Part shown: positions 9,306 to 16,428 of the stretch, piece after piece
Position numbering within the stretch: position 1 is the stretch's first letter
Layout of the letters: each line of letters starts with the position of its first letter
NCBI RefSeq assembly: GCF_023715525.1
Contig: NZ_JAMBOG010000001.1
Span: forward strand, 124,001-188,000
Length of the DNA: 64,000 nt
Origin: Kocuria rosea
Lineage (GTDB): Bacteria > Actinomycetota > Actinomycetes > Actinomycetales > Micrococcaceae
Reading direction: 5' to 3'
Program-made: the position numbers and the translations under genes
Notes under the pieces: model-generated
Seen by the model: only the letters and a program-made list of their open reading frames with translations
Told to the model about the DNA's origin: nothing
Databases searched by the model: none

Positions 9306-9800
9306 ATGAGCACAGACCAGCCTTCCGTCCCGGCCGCGGCCGAGGAGCACCTGCGCGAGGCGGTCGCCCTCGCGGTCGAGAACGTCGGGGCCGACGGCGG
9401 GCCCTTCGGCGCCGTCGTGGTGACCGCCGACGGCCGTCGCTTCACGGGCGTCAACCGCGTCACCGCCGAGCACGACCCGACGGCGCACGCCGAGGTGATG
9501 GCCATCCGCACCGCCTGCCGCGAGCTGGGCACGTTCGACCTCTCCGGGGCGACCCTCTACTCGAGCTGCGAGCCGTGCCCCATGTGCCTGGCCGCGTCCC
9601 TGTGGGCCCGGCTGGACGCCGTGTACTTCGCCGCGGACCGCCACGACGCCGCGGCCGGCGGCTTCGACGACGCGGAGTTCTACGACTACTTCGCCAAGCC
9701 GGTGGAGGAGCGCTCCCTGCCGGTGCGGCCCGTCGACCTCCGGGAGCGGACCGCGCCCTTCGAGGCGTGGACCGCGAGCACCACCCGGATCGACTACTGA
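9306..9800 (+). CDS. Nucleoside/guanine deaminase (cytidine deaminase superfamily)
   Basis: A 164-residue zinc deaminase with the HAE motif (His61, Glu63) and PCPMC (Cys91, Cys94) that bind zinc and activate water. The overall sequence, the acidic DDAEFYDYF region and the FEAW C-terminal segment resemble the GuaD guanine deaminases rather than tRNA-adenosine (TadA) or cytosine deaminases. Guanine deaminase yields xanthine, the substrate of the xanthine dehydrogenase encoded by the facing xdhABC operon 0.7 kb away, which supports this reading. Adenosine or another base as substrate is not excluded. It is probably a single-gene transcript, with a promoter at 9131-9159 and a strong hairpin after the stop. 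Confidence 0.85.
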   Translation: MSTDQPSVPAAAEEHLREAVALAVENVGADGGPFGAVVVTADGRRFTGVNRVTAEHDPTAHAEVMAIRTACRELGTFDLSGATLYSSCEPCPMCLAASLWARLDAVYFAADRHDAAAGGFDDAEFYDYFAKPVEERSLPVRPVDLRERTAPFEAWTASTTRIDY

Positions 9801-9818
9801 GGGCCCGGGCCCCGCGGT

Positions 9819-9846
9819 CGGGCCGGCCGTGGGCACGGCCGGCCCG
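9819..9846 (+). terminator. Terminator hairpin after the deaminase
   Basis: Perfect 13-base inverted repeat CGGGCCGGCCGTG / CACGGCCGGCCCG around GG, 18 bases after the stop codon. No T-run follows, which is common in high-GC actinobacteria. Confidence 0.6.
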
Positions 9847-10208
9847 GTGACGTCCCGGGCGCGTCGGCGGCGGGGGTGACGGGACCGCATGCGCGCCCGG
9901 TGTCCGATTCGCGCACGCAGGACCCGGCACCGGTGGGCAGATCCCGGTGCGGGCCCGATCCTGGAGGGGCGGAGACGTCCTGCGTCCCGCCGGCCGGCCC
10001 CGGGCAACGGCGCCTGCGGCCGGCCACCACGACACGTTCACGACGGGGGAGCGGTGGACACGAACACCGTCCGGGGGCGGCAGGCGCACCTGCCGCCCCG
10101 GATGCGCGAACAGGCCGGGCGCGAGGGGGACCGGGTGCGGCGGGGGCCCTCCGGGCCCCGCCGGCGGACCGGGGTGCCCGGGGTCCGGCACCACCGGCAG
10201 GAGCGGTG
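9847..10208 (+). other. Structured non-coding stretch, possible leader RNA
   Basis: About 360 bases without a convincing gene. The plus strand can fold several stems: CCCG(G)CACCGG with CCGGTGCGGG (9923-9953); GGCGG(A)GACG with CGTCCCGCC (9968-9991); GGCCGGCC with GGCCGGCC (9992-9999 and 10018-10025); and the strong hairpin at 10074-10099. It leads into the 98-aa protein at 10209. The layout looks like a structured leader, but at this GC content stems arise easily and I match none of the riboswitch classes I know. The small frame at 10054-10209 is listed separately. Confidence 0.35.
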
Positions 10209-10209
10209 A
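10054..10209 (+). CDS. Putative 51-aa ORF coupled to the next gene
   Basis: GTG at 10054, preceded by GGGGGAG, opens a 51-codon frame rich in Arg, Gly and Pro. Its TGA (10207-10209) shares one base with the next ATG (10209), a TGATG junction typical of coupled genes. The peptide matches nothing I recognise and contains the long hairpin at 10074-10099, so it may be a leader frame or chance. Confidence 0.2.
   Translation: MDTNTVRGRQAHLPPRMREQAGREGDRVRRGPSGPRRRTGVPGVRHHRQER
10074..10099 (+). other. Strong RNA hairpin upstream of the 98-aa gene
   Basis: Perfect 11-base stem GGGGCGGCAGG / CCTGCCGCCCC with a CGCA tetraloop, 110 bases before the ATG at 10209. It could be an attenuator, an RNA-processing signal or a protein-binding site. 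It has no T-run, so a simple terminator is less likely. Confidence 0.45.
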
Positions 10210-10505
10210 TGCTCTGGGCGGTCACGGCGACGATCCGCACCCCGCGGCGGGTGCACGGGATGGCCCTGAACGCGGTGCAGCAGGAGATGGCCGCCCACGG
10301 GTGCCTGGCCCGCAGCAGCGGCGTTCCCGGCGTGTGCGTGCGCGTGCAGGTGCAGGCCGACGACGCTGCGGCCGCCTATGTCGCGGGCCTGGGGGTGCTG
10401 GCCACGGAGATCCTCCCGCACCTGCCCGGAGCGGAGCTGACGGACCTGACCGCCGGCCCCGCCGCCGGGCGCACCGAGTGGGGCGAGCTGCCCCGGAGCG
10501 CCTGA
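10209..10505 (+). CDS. Small protein of unknown function, 98 aa
   Basis: Not recognised. The ATG at 10209 has AGGAG at 10199-10203. The N-terminus (MLWAVTATIRTP) and the alternation of hydrophobic residues in the middle suggest a compact alpha/beta soluble domain without a signal peptide or membrane segment. There is a single Cys in GCLARSSG and another in VCVRVQVQ. It lies at the end of a structured leader region and faces the xdhC stop, with 21 bases between the two stop codons. Position suggests a link to purine or molybdenum metabolism, but that is only a guess. Codon use looks like that of neighbouring genes, supporting a real gene. Confidence 0.6.
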   Translation: MLWAVTATIRTPRRVHGMALNAVQQEMAAHGCLARSSGVPGVCVRVQVQADDAAAAYVAGLGVLATEILPHLPGAELTDLTAGPAAGRTEWGELPRSA

Positions 10506-10526
10506 GCGTCCCGGCCCCGCGCGCCG

Positions 10527-11339
10527 TCAGTGCGCCGGCCGCCCCGGGGCGGCCAGCTTCGGGAGCAGGTCGGCCGCCACGCTGATGGCGATCACGGCGG
10601 GCTCCTTGCCGGCAACGCCGGGCAGGCCGATGGGGCACGCGATCCGGTCGACGACGTCCGCGGCGTGGCCCTCCTCCTGCAGCCGCACGCGGAACCGCGC
10701 CCACTTGGCGGCCGAGCCGATCAGCCCCACGGAGCCGAGGTCGTCGCGGCGCAGTGCGGCGTCGCAGAGCACGAGGTCCTCGGCGTGGTCGTGGCTCATC
10801 ACGAGCACGTGGGTGCCGGGCGGCAGCGCGGCCAGCACGGCCTCCGGGGCGGGGCTGCGGTGGACGTGGACCTGGGCGGGCCCGTCGACCACGCCGGCGA
10901 GCCGGTCCGGCTCCAGCCGGCCCTCGCGGCTGTCCACCAGGTGCAGGTGCAGCGGCAGCCGGGAGAGCACCCGGGCGAGCTCGTGGCCGACGTGGCCGAG
11001 CCCGAACACCGCGACGGCGGGGCGCGCCCGCTGGGGCTCCAGCAGCACGCTGACGACGCCCCCGCAGCACTGCCGCCCGTGCTGGACCGTGGCGTGCTCG
11101 TGGAGCGGGAAGACCATGGTCTCGGGCACGCTCGCCCCGGACGCCAGCATCGCCCGCGCCCGCTCGACCACGGTGGCCTCGAGGTTGCCGCCGCCGACGC
11201 TGTCCCAGGTGGTGTCCGCGCCGACGACCATCTTCGCCCCGGCCTCGCGCGGGGCGTGCCCGCGCACCTCGGCCACGGTCACCAGCACGCCCGGCAGGCT
11301 CGCGGCGCGCAGGTGCTGCAGCGCGTCCAGCCAGTCCAC
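10527..11339 (-). CDS. xdhC: Xanthine dehydrogenase accessory protein XdhC
   Basis: A 270-residue XdhC/CoxI-family chaperone. It binds molybdenum cofactor, supports its sulfuration and loads it into the XdhB subunit. Visible are the N-terminal XdhC domain with GGGNLEA and QCCGG motifs, and a C-terminal Rossmann domain (VAVFGLGHVGHELARVL) with a GLIGSAAKW motif. It starts at GTG 11339, one base after the xdhB stop, and is last in the operon xdhA-xdhB-xdhC. It is required for active XdhAB in known systems. Confidence 0.93.
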   Translation of the reverse strand: MDWLDALQHLRAASLPGVLVTVAEVRGHAPREAGAKMVVGADTTWDSVGGGNLEATVVERARAMLASGASVPETMVFPLHEHATVQHGRQCCGGVVSVLLEPQRARPAVAVFGLGHVGHELARVLSRLPLHLHLVDSREGRLEPDRLAGVVDGPAQVHVHRSPAPEAVLAALPPGTHVLVMSHDHAEDLVLCDAALRRDDLGSVGLIGSAAKWARFRVRLQEEGHAADVVDRIACPIGLPGVAGKEPAVIAISVAADLLPKLAAPGRPAH

Positions 11340-11340
11340 G

Positions 11341-13713
11341 TCAGAGGGCGGCCGGCACGGACGCCGGCGGCGCGTCCGCCGGCGCGGCGCGGCGTGCCCG
11401 GTCGAGCGCCCAGAACACCGCCTCCGGGGTGGCCGGGCTGGCGAGCTCGACGCTGCGGTCGCCGGGGCCGAAGGCCGCCGCCGCCTCGCGCAGGGCCTCG
11501 CGCACGCTGAAGGCCAGCATGAAGGGCGGCTCCCCCACGGCCTTCGAGCCGTAGACCACGCCGCTCTCGGTGGCCTGCTCGAAGAGGTGGACGTTGAACT
11601 CCTCCGGCATCTCCGAGAAGCTGGGCAGCTTGTAGGTGCTCGCCGACTGGGTGGCCAGCCGCCCGCGGTGCGGGCCGTCGGAGACGTCCCAGCGCAGGTC
11701 CTCCAGGGTCAGCCAGCCGGCCCCCTGCACGAACCCTCCCTCGATCTGCCCCACGTCGATGAGCGGGGAGAGGCTGTCCCCGACGTCGTGGACGATGTCG
11801 GTGCGCAGCAGCCGGTACGCCCCGGTGAACCCGTCGACCTCCACCTCGGAGACGGCCGCCCCGTAGGAGAAGTACTTGAACGGCTCGCCCTGCATCCGGG
11901 AGCTGTCCCAGTGCAGGCCCTCGGTGCGGTAGTAGCCGGCGGCCCAGAGGGAGACCCGCTGGAAGTAGGCGTCGCGCGCGACCTCGGCGAAGGACAGGCC
12001 CGGGTCGTCGAAGCCGATGCCGGTGACCGTGCCCCGGACGAACCGCACGTCGTCGGGGTGGACGTCGAGCCTGCGGGCCGCGACCTCCGCGAGGCGGTCG
12101 CGGATCTGCTCGCACGCGTTCTTGATCGCCCCGCCGTTGAGGTCGGAGCCGGAGCTGGCCGCCGTCGCGGACGTGTTGGGCACCTTGTCCGTGCGGGTGG
12201 GCGCGAGCCGGACCGTCTCGAGGGGCACGCCCAGGGCCGTGGCGGCCACCTGGCGCATCTTCGTGTGCAGCCCCTGCCCCATCTCCGTGCCGCCGTGGTT
12301 GATGAGCACGGAGCCGTCCTTGTAGACGTGCACGAGGGCGCCCGCCTGGTTGAACGCCGTGAAGTTGAACGAGATGCCGAACTTCACCGGGGTGACGGCG
12401 AGCGCCCGCTTGGTGTCGGGGTGGCCGGCGTTGAACGCGGCGATCTGCTCGCGGCGGCGGTCGACGTCCGCGCGGTCCAGCAGCAGCCGCCAGATCGTCT
12501 GCAGCCGCTCCGCGTGCCGGACGGGCTGGCCGTAGGGGGTGCTCTGCCCGGGGTCGTAGAGGTTGCGGTGCCGCAGCTCGGCGGGGTCGAGGCCGAGCAG
12601 GGGCGCGCACCGGCCGAGGACGTCCTCGATGACGAACATCCCCTGCGGTCCGCCGAAGCCGCGGAACGCGGTCTGGGACGTCTTGTGCGTGCGCGCGATC
12701 CGGCCGCGGACCTCCACGGCGGGGATCCAGTAGGCGTTGTCGACGTGGCACAGCGCGCGGGCCAGCACGGGCTCCGAGAGGTCCAGGCTCCACCCGCCGT
12801 CGCTGGTCAGGGTGGCGCGCAGCGCCTGGATCCGCCCCGCCTCGTCGAAGCCGGCCTCCCAGCGGGCGTGGAAGGGGTGGCGCTTGCCCGTGAGCGTGAC
12901 GTCCTGGGTGCGGTTGAGCCGCACCCGCACCGGCCGCCCGGTCAGCGCCGCCCCCAGGGCGGCGACGGCGGCGAAGCCGTGGGGCTGCATCTCCTTGCCG
13001 CCGAACGCCCCGCCCATGCGCAGGCACTGGACGGTGACCTCGTGGCTGTGCAGGCCCAGGACGTGGGCGACGATCTCCTGGGTCTCCGTGGGGTGCTGGG
13101 TGCTGGAGTGCACGAACACCTGCCCGGCCTCGTCCACGTAGGCGAGGGACGCGTGGGTCTCCAGGTAGAAGTGCTCCTGCCCGCCGAACTCCACCTCGCC
13201 GCTGAAGCGGTGGGCCGCGGCCGCCAGGGCCGCCTCGGCGTCGCCGCGGGCGATGGTGGGGCTCATGCCCTGGAAGCTCCCGGCCTCGACCGCCTCCCGC
13301 ACGGTGAGCAGCGACGGGAGGGGCTCGTACTCGGCCTCGACCGCCTCGGCGCCCCGGCGGGCCGCCTCCAGGGTCTCGCCGAGCACCCAGCACACGGCCT
13401 GGCCGTGGAACATGACCTCGTCGGGGAACAGCGGCTCGTCGTGCTTGGTGCCGCCGTCGTTGACCCCGGGCACGTCCGCGGCCGTCAGGACCCGCGCCAC
13501 CCCCGGCACGCCCAGGGCCGGGGCGGTGCGCAGGGCGAGCACCCGGGCGTGCGCGTGCGGGGCCTGGACGGGCCAGGCGTGGAGCACGCGGCGGGTGCGC
13601 GCGACCAGGTCGTCGGTGTACAGGGCCGCGCCCGTCACGTGCAGCGCGGCGCTCTCGTGGGCGACGGGCACGCCCACGACGGGGTCGACGGGGCGCTCGG
13701 CGAGGGACTTCAT
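11341..13713 (-). CDS. xdhB: Xanthine dehydrogenase molybdopterin-binding subunit
   Basis: 790 residues of the aldehyde oxidase/xanthine dehydrogenase large subunit, which holds the molybdopterin centre and hydroxylates hypoxanthine and xanthine to urate. Family motifs include GGQEHFYLETHASLA, GGAFGGKE, FRGFGGPQG, EMGQGLHTKMRQVAA, and near the C-terminus KAVGEPPFML with the catalytic glutamate. The ATG at 13713 overlaps the xdhA stop by four bases (ATGA) and has GGAGG in front. A purine rather than aldehyde substrate is supported by the split XdhA/XdhB layout, by xdhC and by the neighbouring guanine-deaminase-like gene. Confidence 0.93.
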   Translation of the reverse strand: MKSLAERPVDPVVGVPVAHESAALHVTGAALYTDDLVARTRRVLHAWPVQAPHAHARVLALRTAPALGVPGVARVLTAADVPGVNDGGTKHDEPLFPDEVMFHGQAVCWVLGETLEAARRGAEAVEAEYEPLPSLLTVREAVEAGSFQGMSPTIARGDAEAALAAAAHRFSGEVEFGGQEHFYLETHASLAYVDEAGQVFVHSSTQHPTETQEIVAHVLGLHSHEVTVQCLRMGGAFGGKEMQPHGFAAVAALGAALTGRPVRVRLNRTQDVTLTGKRHPFHARWEAGFDEAGRIQALRATLTSDGGWSLDLSEPVLARALCHVDNAYWIPAVEVRGRIARTHKTSQTAFRGFGGPQGMFVIEDVLGRCAPLLGLDPAELRHRNLYDPGQSTPYGQPVRHAERLQTIWRLLLDRADVDRRREQIAAFNAGHPDTKRALAVTPVKFGISFNFTAFNQAGALVHVYKDGSVLINHGGTEMGQGLHTKMRQVAATALGVPLETVRLAPTRTDKVPNTSATAASSGSDLNGGAIKNACEQIRDRLAEVAARRLDVHPDDVRFVRGTVTGIGFDDPGLSFAEVARDAYFQRVSLWAAGYYRTEGLHWDSSRMQGEPFKYFSYGAAVSEVEVDGFTGAYRLLRTDIVHDVGDSLSPLIDVGQIEGGFVQGAGWLTLEDLRWDVSDGPHRGRLATQSASTYKLPSFSEMPEEFNVHLFEQATESGVVYGSKAVGEPPFMLAFSVREALREAAAAFGPGDRSVELASPATPEAVFWALDRARRAAPADAPPASVPAAL

Positions 13714-15230
13714 CGGGGGACCTCCGGGTCGGGGGCGGACGGCGTCTGCGCCCAGAACTTGAGCAGGGCCTGCCCCAGCATGGCGGAGCGGTAGCGGGCG
13801 CTGGCCCGCAGGTCGTCGATCGGGGTGCCCTCGCCGGCCATCACGGCCGCGGCGGCGGCCACGGTCTCCCGCGTCCACGGCCGGCCGGTGAGCGTGTCCT
13901 CGGTGGTCCGCGCCCGGATCGGGGTGGCGGCCATGCCGCCCAGGCCGATCCGCGCGGAGGTCACGGTCCCCCCGTCGAGGCGCACCGCCACGCCCACGGC
14001 CACGCTGGAGATGTCGTCGAAGCGCCGCTTGGCGATCTTGTAGAAGGCGGTGCGCCCGGCCAGGGGCAGGGGGATCCGCACGGCGCGCAGCAGCTCCCCG
14101 GTCTCCTTGACGGTCTGCCGGTAGCCGGTGAAGTACTCCGCCAGGGGCACCTCGCGCTCGCCGCGGGCGGAGGCCAGGACCACGGAGGCGTCCAGGGCCA
14201 GCAGGGCGGGGGCGGAGTCGCCGATCGGCGAGCCGGTCCCCAGGTTGCCGCCGAGCGTGGCGGCGTTGCGGATCAGCCGGGACGCGAACTGCGGGAAGAG
14301 CTGGTCGAGCAGGGGCACCCGCCCCGCGAGGCCGCGCTCGATCTCGGACAGGCTCAGGGCCGCCCCGATCTCGATCCGCTCGGCGCCGACCTCCAGCGTG
14401 CGCAGCGGCGCGAGCCGGTCCACGGCGAGCACCAGCGGCGGGCGGGCGTGCCGGAGGTTGACCTCCACCCCGGCGTCGGTGGCCCCGGCCACCAGCTGCG
14501 CGTCGGGGGTGCGCTCCAGGTGCTCGAGGAGCTCCTCGAGGGACCCGGGCCGGACGAACTCGGCCCCGTCGGCGCTCAGGCGGGTGGGGCGCGCGGGCGG
14601 CGCGGGCTGCTCCTGGCGCCGCCGCAGGGGGTCCGCGTCCTCCGGGGAGCCCAGCGCGTAGGCCGCGTCGCGGATGGGCCGGTAGCCGGTGCAGCGGCAG
14701 AGGTTGCCGCTGAGGGCGTGCAGGTCGAAGCCGTTGGGGCCGCACTCGTGGTCGCTCGCGTGCTCCTCCCCCGTGACCGCGGTGCCGGTCTGCACCCGGG
14801 CGCCCGCCCCGGAGGCACCGGAGGCGTCCCGCTCGGTCCGGTAGTACTCGGCGGCCATGGAGCAGACGAACCCGGGGGTGCAGTAGCCGCACTGGGAGCC
14901 GCCCCGCTGGGCCATCTCGCGCTGGACGGGGTGCAGCCGCTCGCCGGCGCCGGCGCCGCCCGCGCTGCCGAGCCCCTCCGCCGTGACCACCTCCTGGCCG
15001 TCGAAGGCGGCGGCGGGCGGCAGGCAGGCGTTCACCGAGGTCCACCGGCTCCGTCCGGCGCCGTCCGGCCGGGCCACGAGCACGGCGCAGGCCCCGCACT
15101 CGCCCTCGGCGCAGCCCTCCTTCGCCCCGGTCAGCCCCTCGGCCCGCAGCCAGTCGAGCAGACGGGTGTGGGGCCCGGCGCCGTCGCCGCCGCGCACCTG
15201 GCCGTTGACCGTGACTCGGATGCCGTCCAT
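13710..15230 (-). CDS. xdhA: Xanthine dehydrogenase small subunit (2Fe-2S and FAD)
   Basis: 506 residues. The N-terminal plant-type ferredoxin domain has GCAEGECGAC (Cys40, 45, 48) and NACLPP. The second 2Fe-2S domain carries QCGYCTPGF and CRCTGY. The FAD domain has ATLGGNLGTGSPIGDSAP, followed by the CO-dehydrogenase flavoprotein C-terminal domain. It passes electrons from the Mo centre to NAD+ or another acceptor. The ATG at 15230 has GAGGAG nine bases upstream. A TATAGT hexamer on the minus strand at 15370-15375 is a candidate -10 element. It is first gene of the operon. Confidence 0.94.
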   Translation of the reverse strand: MDGIRVTVNGQVRGGDGAGPHTRLLDWLRAEGLTGAKEGCAEGECGACAVLVARPDGAGRSRWTSVNACLPPAAAFDGQEVVTAEGLGSAGGAGAGERLHPVQREMAQRGGSQCGYCTPGFVCSMAAEYYRTERDASGASGAGARVQTGTAVTGEEHASDHECGPNGFDLHALSGNLCRCTGYRPIRDAAYALGSPEDADPLRRRQEQPAPPARPTRLSADGAEFVRPGSLEELLEHLERTPDAQLVAGATDAGVEVNLRHARPPLVLAVDRLAPLRTLEVGAERIEIGAALSLSEIERGLAGRVPLLDQLFPQFASRLIRNAATLGGNLGTGSPIGDSAPALLALDASVVLASARGEREVPLAEYFTGYRQTVKETGELLRAVRIPLPLAGRTAFYKIAKRRFDDISSVAVGVAVRLDGGTVTSARIGLGGMAATPIRARTTEDTLTGRPWTRETVAAAAAVMAGEGTPIDDLRASARYRSAMLGQALLKFWAQTPSAPDPEVPR

Positions 15231-15369
15231 GCCTCACTGCTCCTCAACGTCCTGCGGGCCCGCGCTCCCCGGCCGGCGCGGCGGGGAACCGGGCGGGGCG
15301 GAACGCGGTACCCGGCCGAGGCCCGCACTCCGGGGACACGGGCCACAGCGGGCTTCCGGTGTGAGCGCG

Positions 15370-15375
15370 ACTATA
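15370..15375 (-). promoter_or_regulatory. Candidate -10 element for xdhA
   Basis: TATAGT on the minus strand, an AT-rich island in the 317-base gap between xdhA and the divergent CHRD-like gene. No clear -35 hexamer (GTGCGG at 17 bases), so it may depend on an activator. The rest of this gap shows only GC-rich spacer and the facing promoter at 15468-15496. Confidence 0.4.
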
Positions 15376-15467
15376 CCGCTGGGGCGGTCGGCCCGCACGA
15401 GGGCACGGAAGCGGACGTCCACGAGGTGGGAGGCGGTCGCACAGGGACCGTCCGGGCCGTTCACACT

Positions 15468-15496
15468 CTCGACGGCGGCCGATCTGTCAGTAAACT
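15468..15496 (+). promoter_or_regulatory. Promoter for the CHRD-like secreted protein
   Basis: CTCGAC (15468-15473), 17 bases, TAAACT (15491-15496). The same layout and the same -10 hexamer occur before the SRP RNA gene at 41269-41297. Confidence 0.55.
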
Positions 15497-15547
15497 GTGC
15501 TTCGCGTCACTTCCCAGTCCCATCGCTCTCATCGATTGGCCGATCTC

Positions 15548-16327
15548 ATGAAGAAGTCCGCTCTGCTCACCCTTCCCGCTCTCGCCCTCGGGGCCGCCGT
15601 GCTCTCGGCGGCGCCCGCCGCCGCGGCCGACAGCTGGTCCTTCCATGCCCAGCTCGCCCCGGTCAACAACAGCACGGCCGCCGGCCACGCCGTCGTGGAC
15701 GTCACCGGCGACCAGGCGACGGTCACCGTCGAGGTCTCCGGCGCCCCCGCCCTGTTCCAGGGCGCCCCGTATCCGCACGGCCAGCACATCCACGCCGGTG
15801 GGCAGGGCGTGTGCGCGCCCCCCGCCGCGGACGCCGACGCCGACGGCGTGGTCAGCTCCATGGAGGGCGCGCCCTACACGGGCGGCATCGCCGTCTCCCT
15901 GACCACCGCCGGCGACGTGAGCCCCGCCTCGGGCGCGGCGGTCGACCGGTTCCCCGCCGGGGAGGCCTACACCTATCAGCGCACCATGACGCTGGACGCC
16001 GCGACGCTGGCCGCCCTGCAGGCCGGCAACGCGGTGATCAACATCCACGGGGCGGACCCGGCGGCGCTGTCGGCCGAGGCGCAGGCGAAGGTGAACCCGA
16101 TGGCCCCGGCGCTGCCGCTGGCCACGGACGTCCCCATCGCCTGCGGCACGTTCCTGCCCACGCAGATGGAGCTGCCGCTGCCCGAGGGCCCGGCGGACAC
16201 GGGAGTGGAGACGGCCGACGCGGGAGCCGGCGGGGTGGCCGTGCCGGCCGCCCTCGGCGCGCTCGCCGTGGGCACCGCGGGCGCCGCGGTCCTGGGCGTG
16301 CGCCGCCGGGCGGCCGGCCGCCGCTGA
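15548..16327 (+). CDS. Secreted CHRD-like protein with C-terminal membrane anchor
   Basis: 259 residues. The ATG at 15548 gives a classic signal peptide (MKK, a hydrophobic stretch, then APAAAADS as cleavage region). The mature part has beta-rich segments with the His-containing motifs PHGQHIHAG and VINIHGADP, as in CHRD-domain proteins of other actinobacteria. The C-terminus has an acidic linker, a hydrophobic stretch (VAVPAALGALAVGTAGAAVLG) and RRRAAGRR, which would anchor it in the membrane. I see no LPXTG or LAXTG sorting motif. Molecular function is unknown; CHRD domains are proposed to bind proteins. A 24-base perfect hairpin follows. Confidence 0.75.
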   Translation: MKKSALLTLPALALGAAVLSAAPAAAADSWSFHAQLAPVNNSTAAGHAVVDVTGDQATVTVEVSGAPALFQGAPYPHGQHIHAGGQGVCAPPAADADADGVVSSMEGAPYTGGIAVSLTTAGDVSPASGAAVDRFPAGEAYTYQRTMTLDAATLAALQAGNAVINIHGADPAALSAEAQAKVNPMAPALPLATDVPIACGTFLPTQMELPLPEGPADTGVETADAGAGGVAVPAALGALAVGTAGAAVLGVRRRAAGRR

Positions 16328-16361
16328 GCCGCGAGGCCCGGCCGGGCACCACGGCCCCGTG

Positions 16362-16412
16362 ACGCACGCGGCCCTGCTGCCGGGCTCGGCCCGGCAGCAG
16401 GGCCGCGTGCGT
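16362..16412. terminator. Bidirectional terminator between CHRD-like gene and putA
   Basis: Perfect 24-base inverted repeat (16362-16385 and 16389-16412) with a three-base TCG loop, between two convergent genes. This is among the longest perfect hairpins in the window and should stop transcription from both sides. Confidence 0.85.
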
Positions 16413-16428
16413 CGGCGGACCCCGCCGC

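Noticed and set aside
10585-13794. Long plus-strand frame opposite xdhB and xdhC
   Set aside because: Antisense shadow; xdhB/xdhC motifs on the minus strand are unambiguous.
15548-16327. Sortase substrate among secreted proteins (CHRD-like and DUF4397 proteins)
   Set aside because: Both end in a hydrophobic helix and Arg-rich tail, but neither has an LPXTG, LAXTG or similar sorting motif before it.
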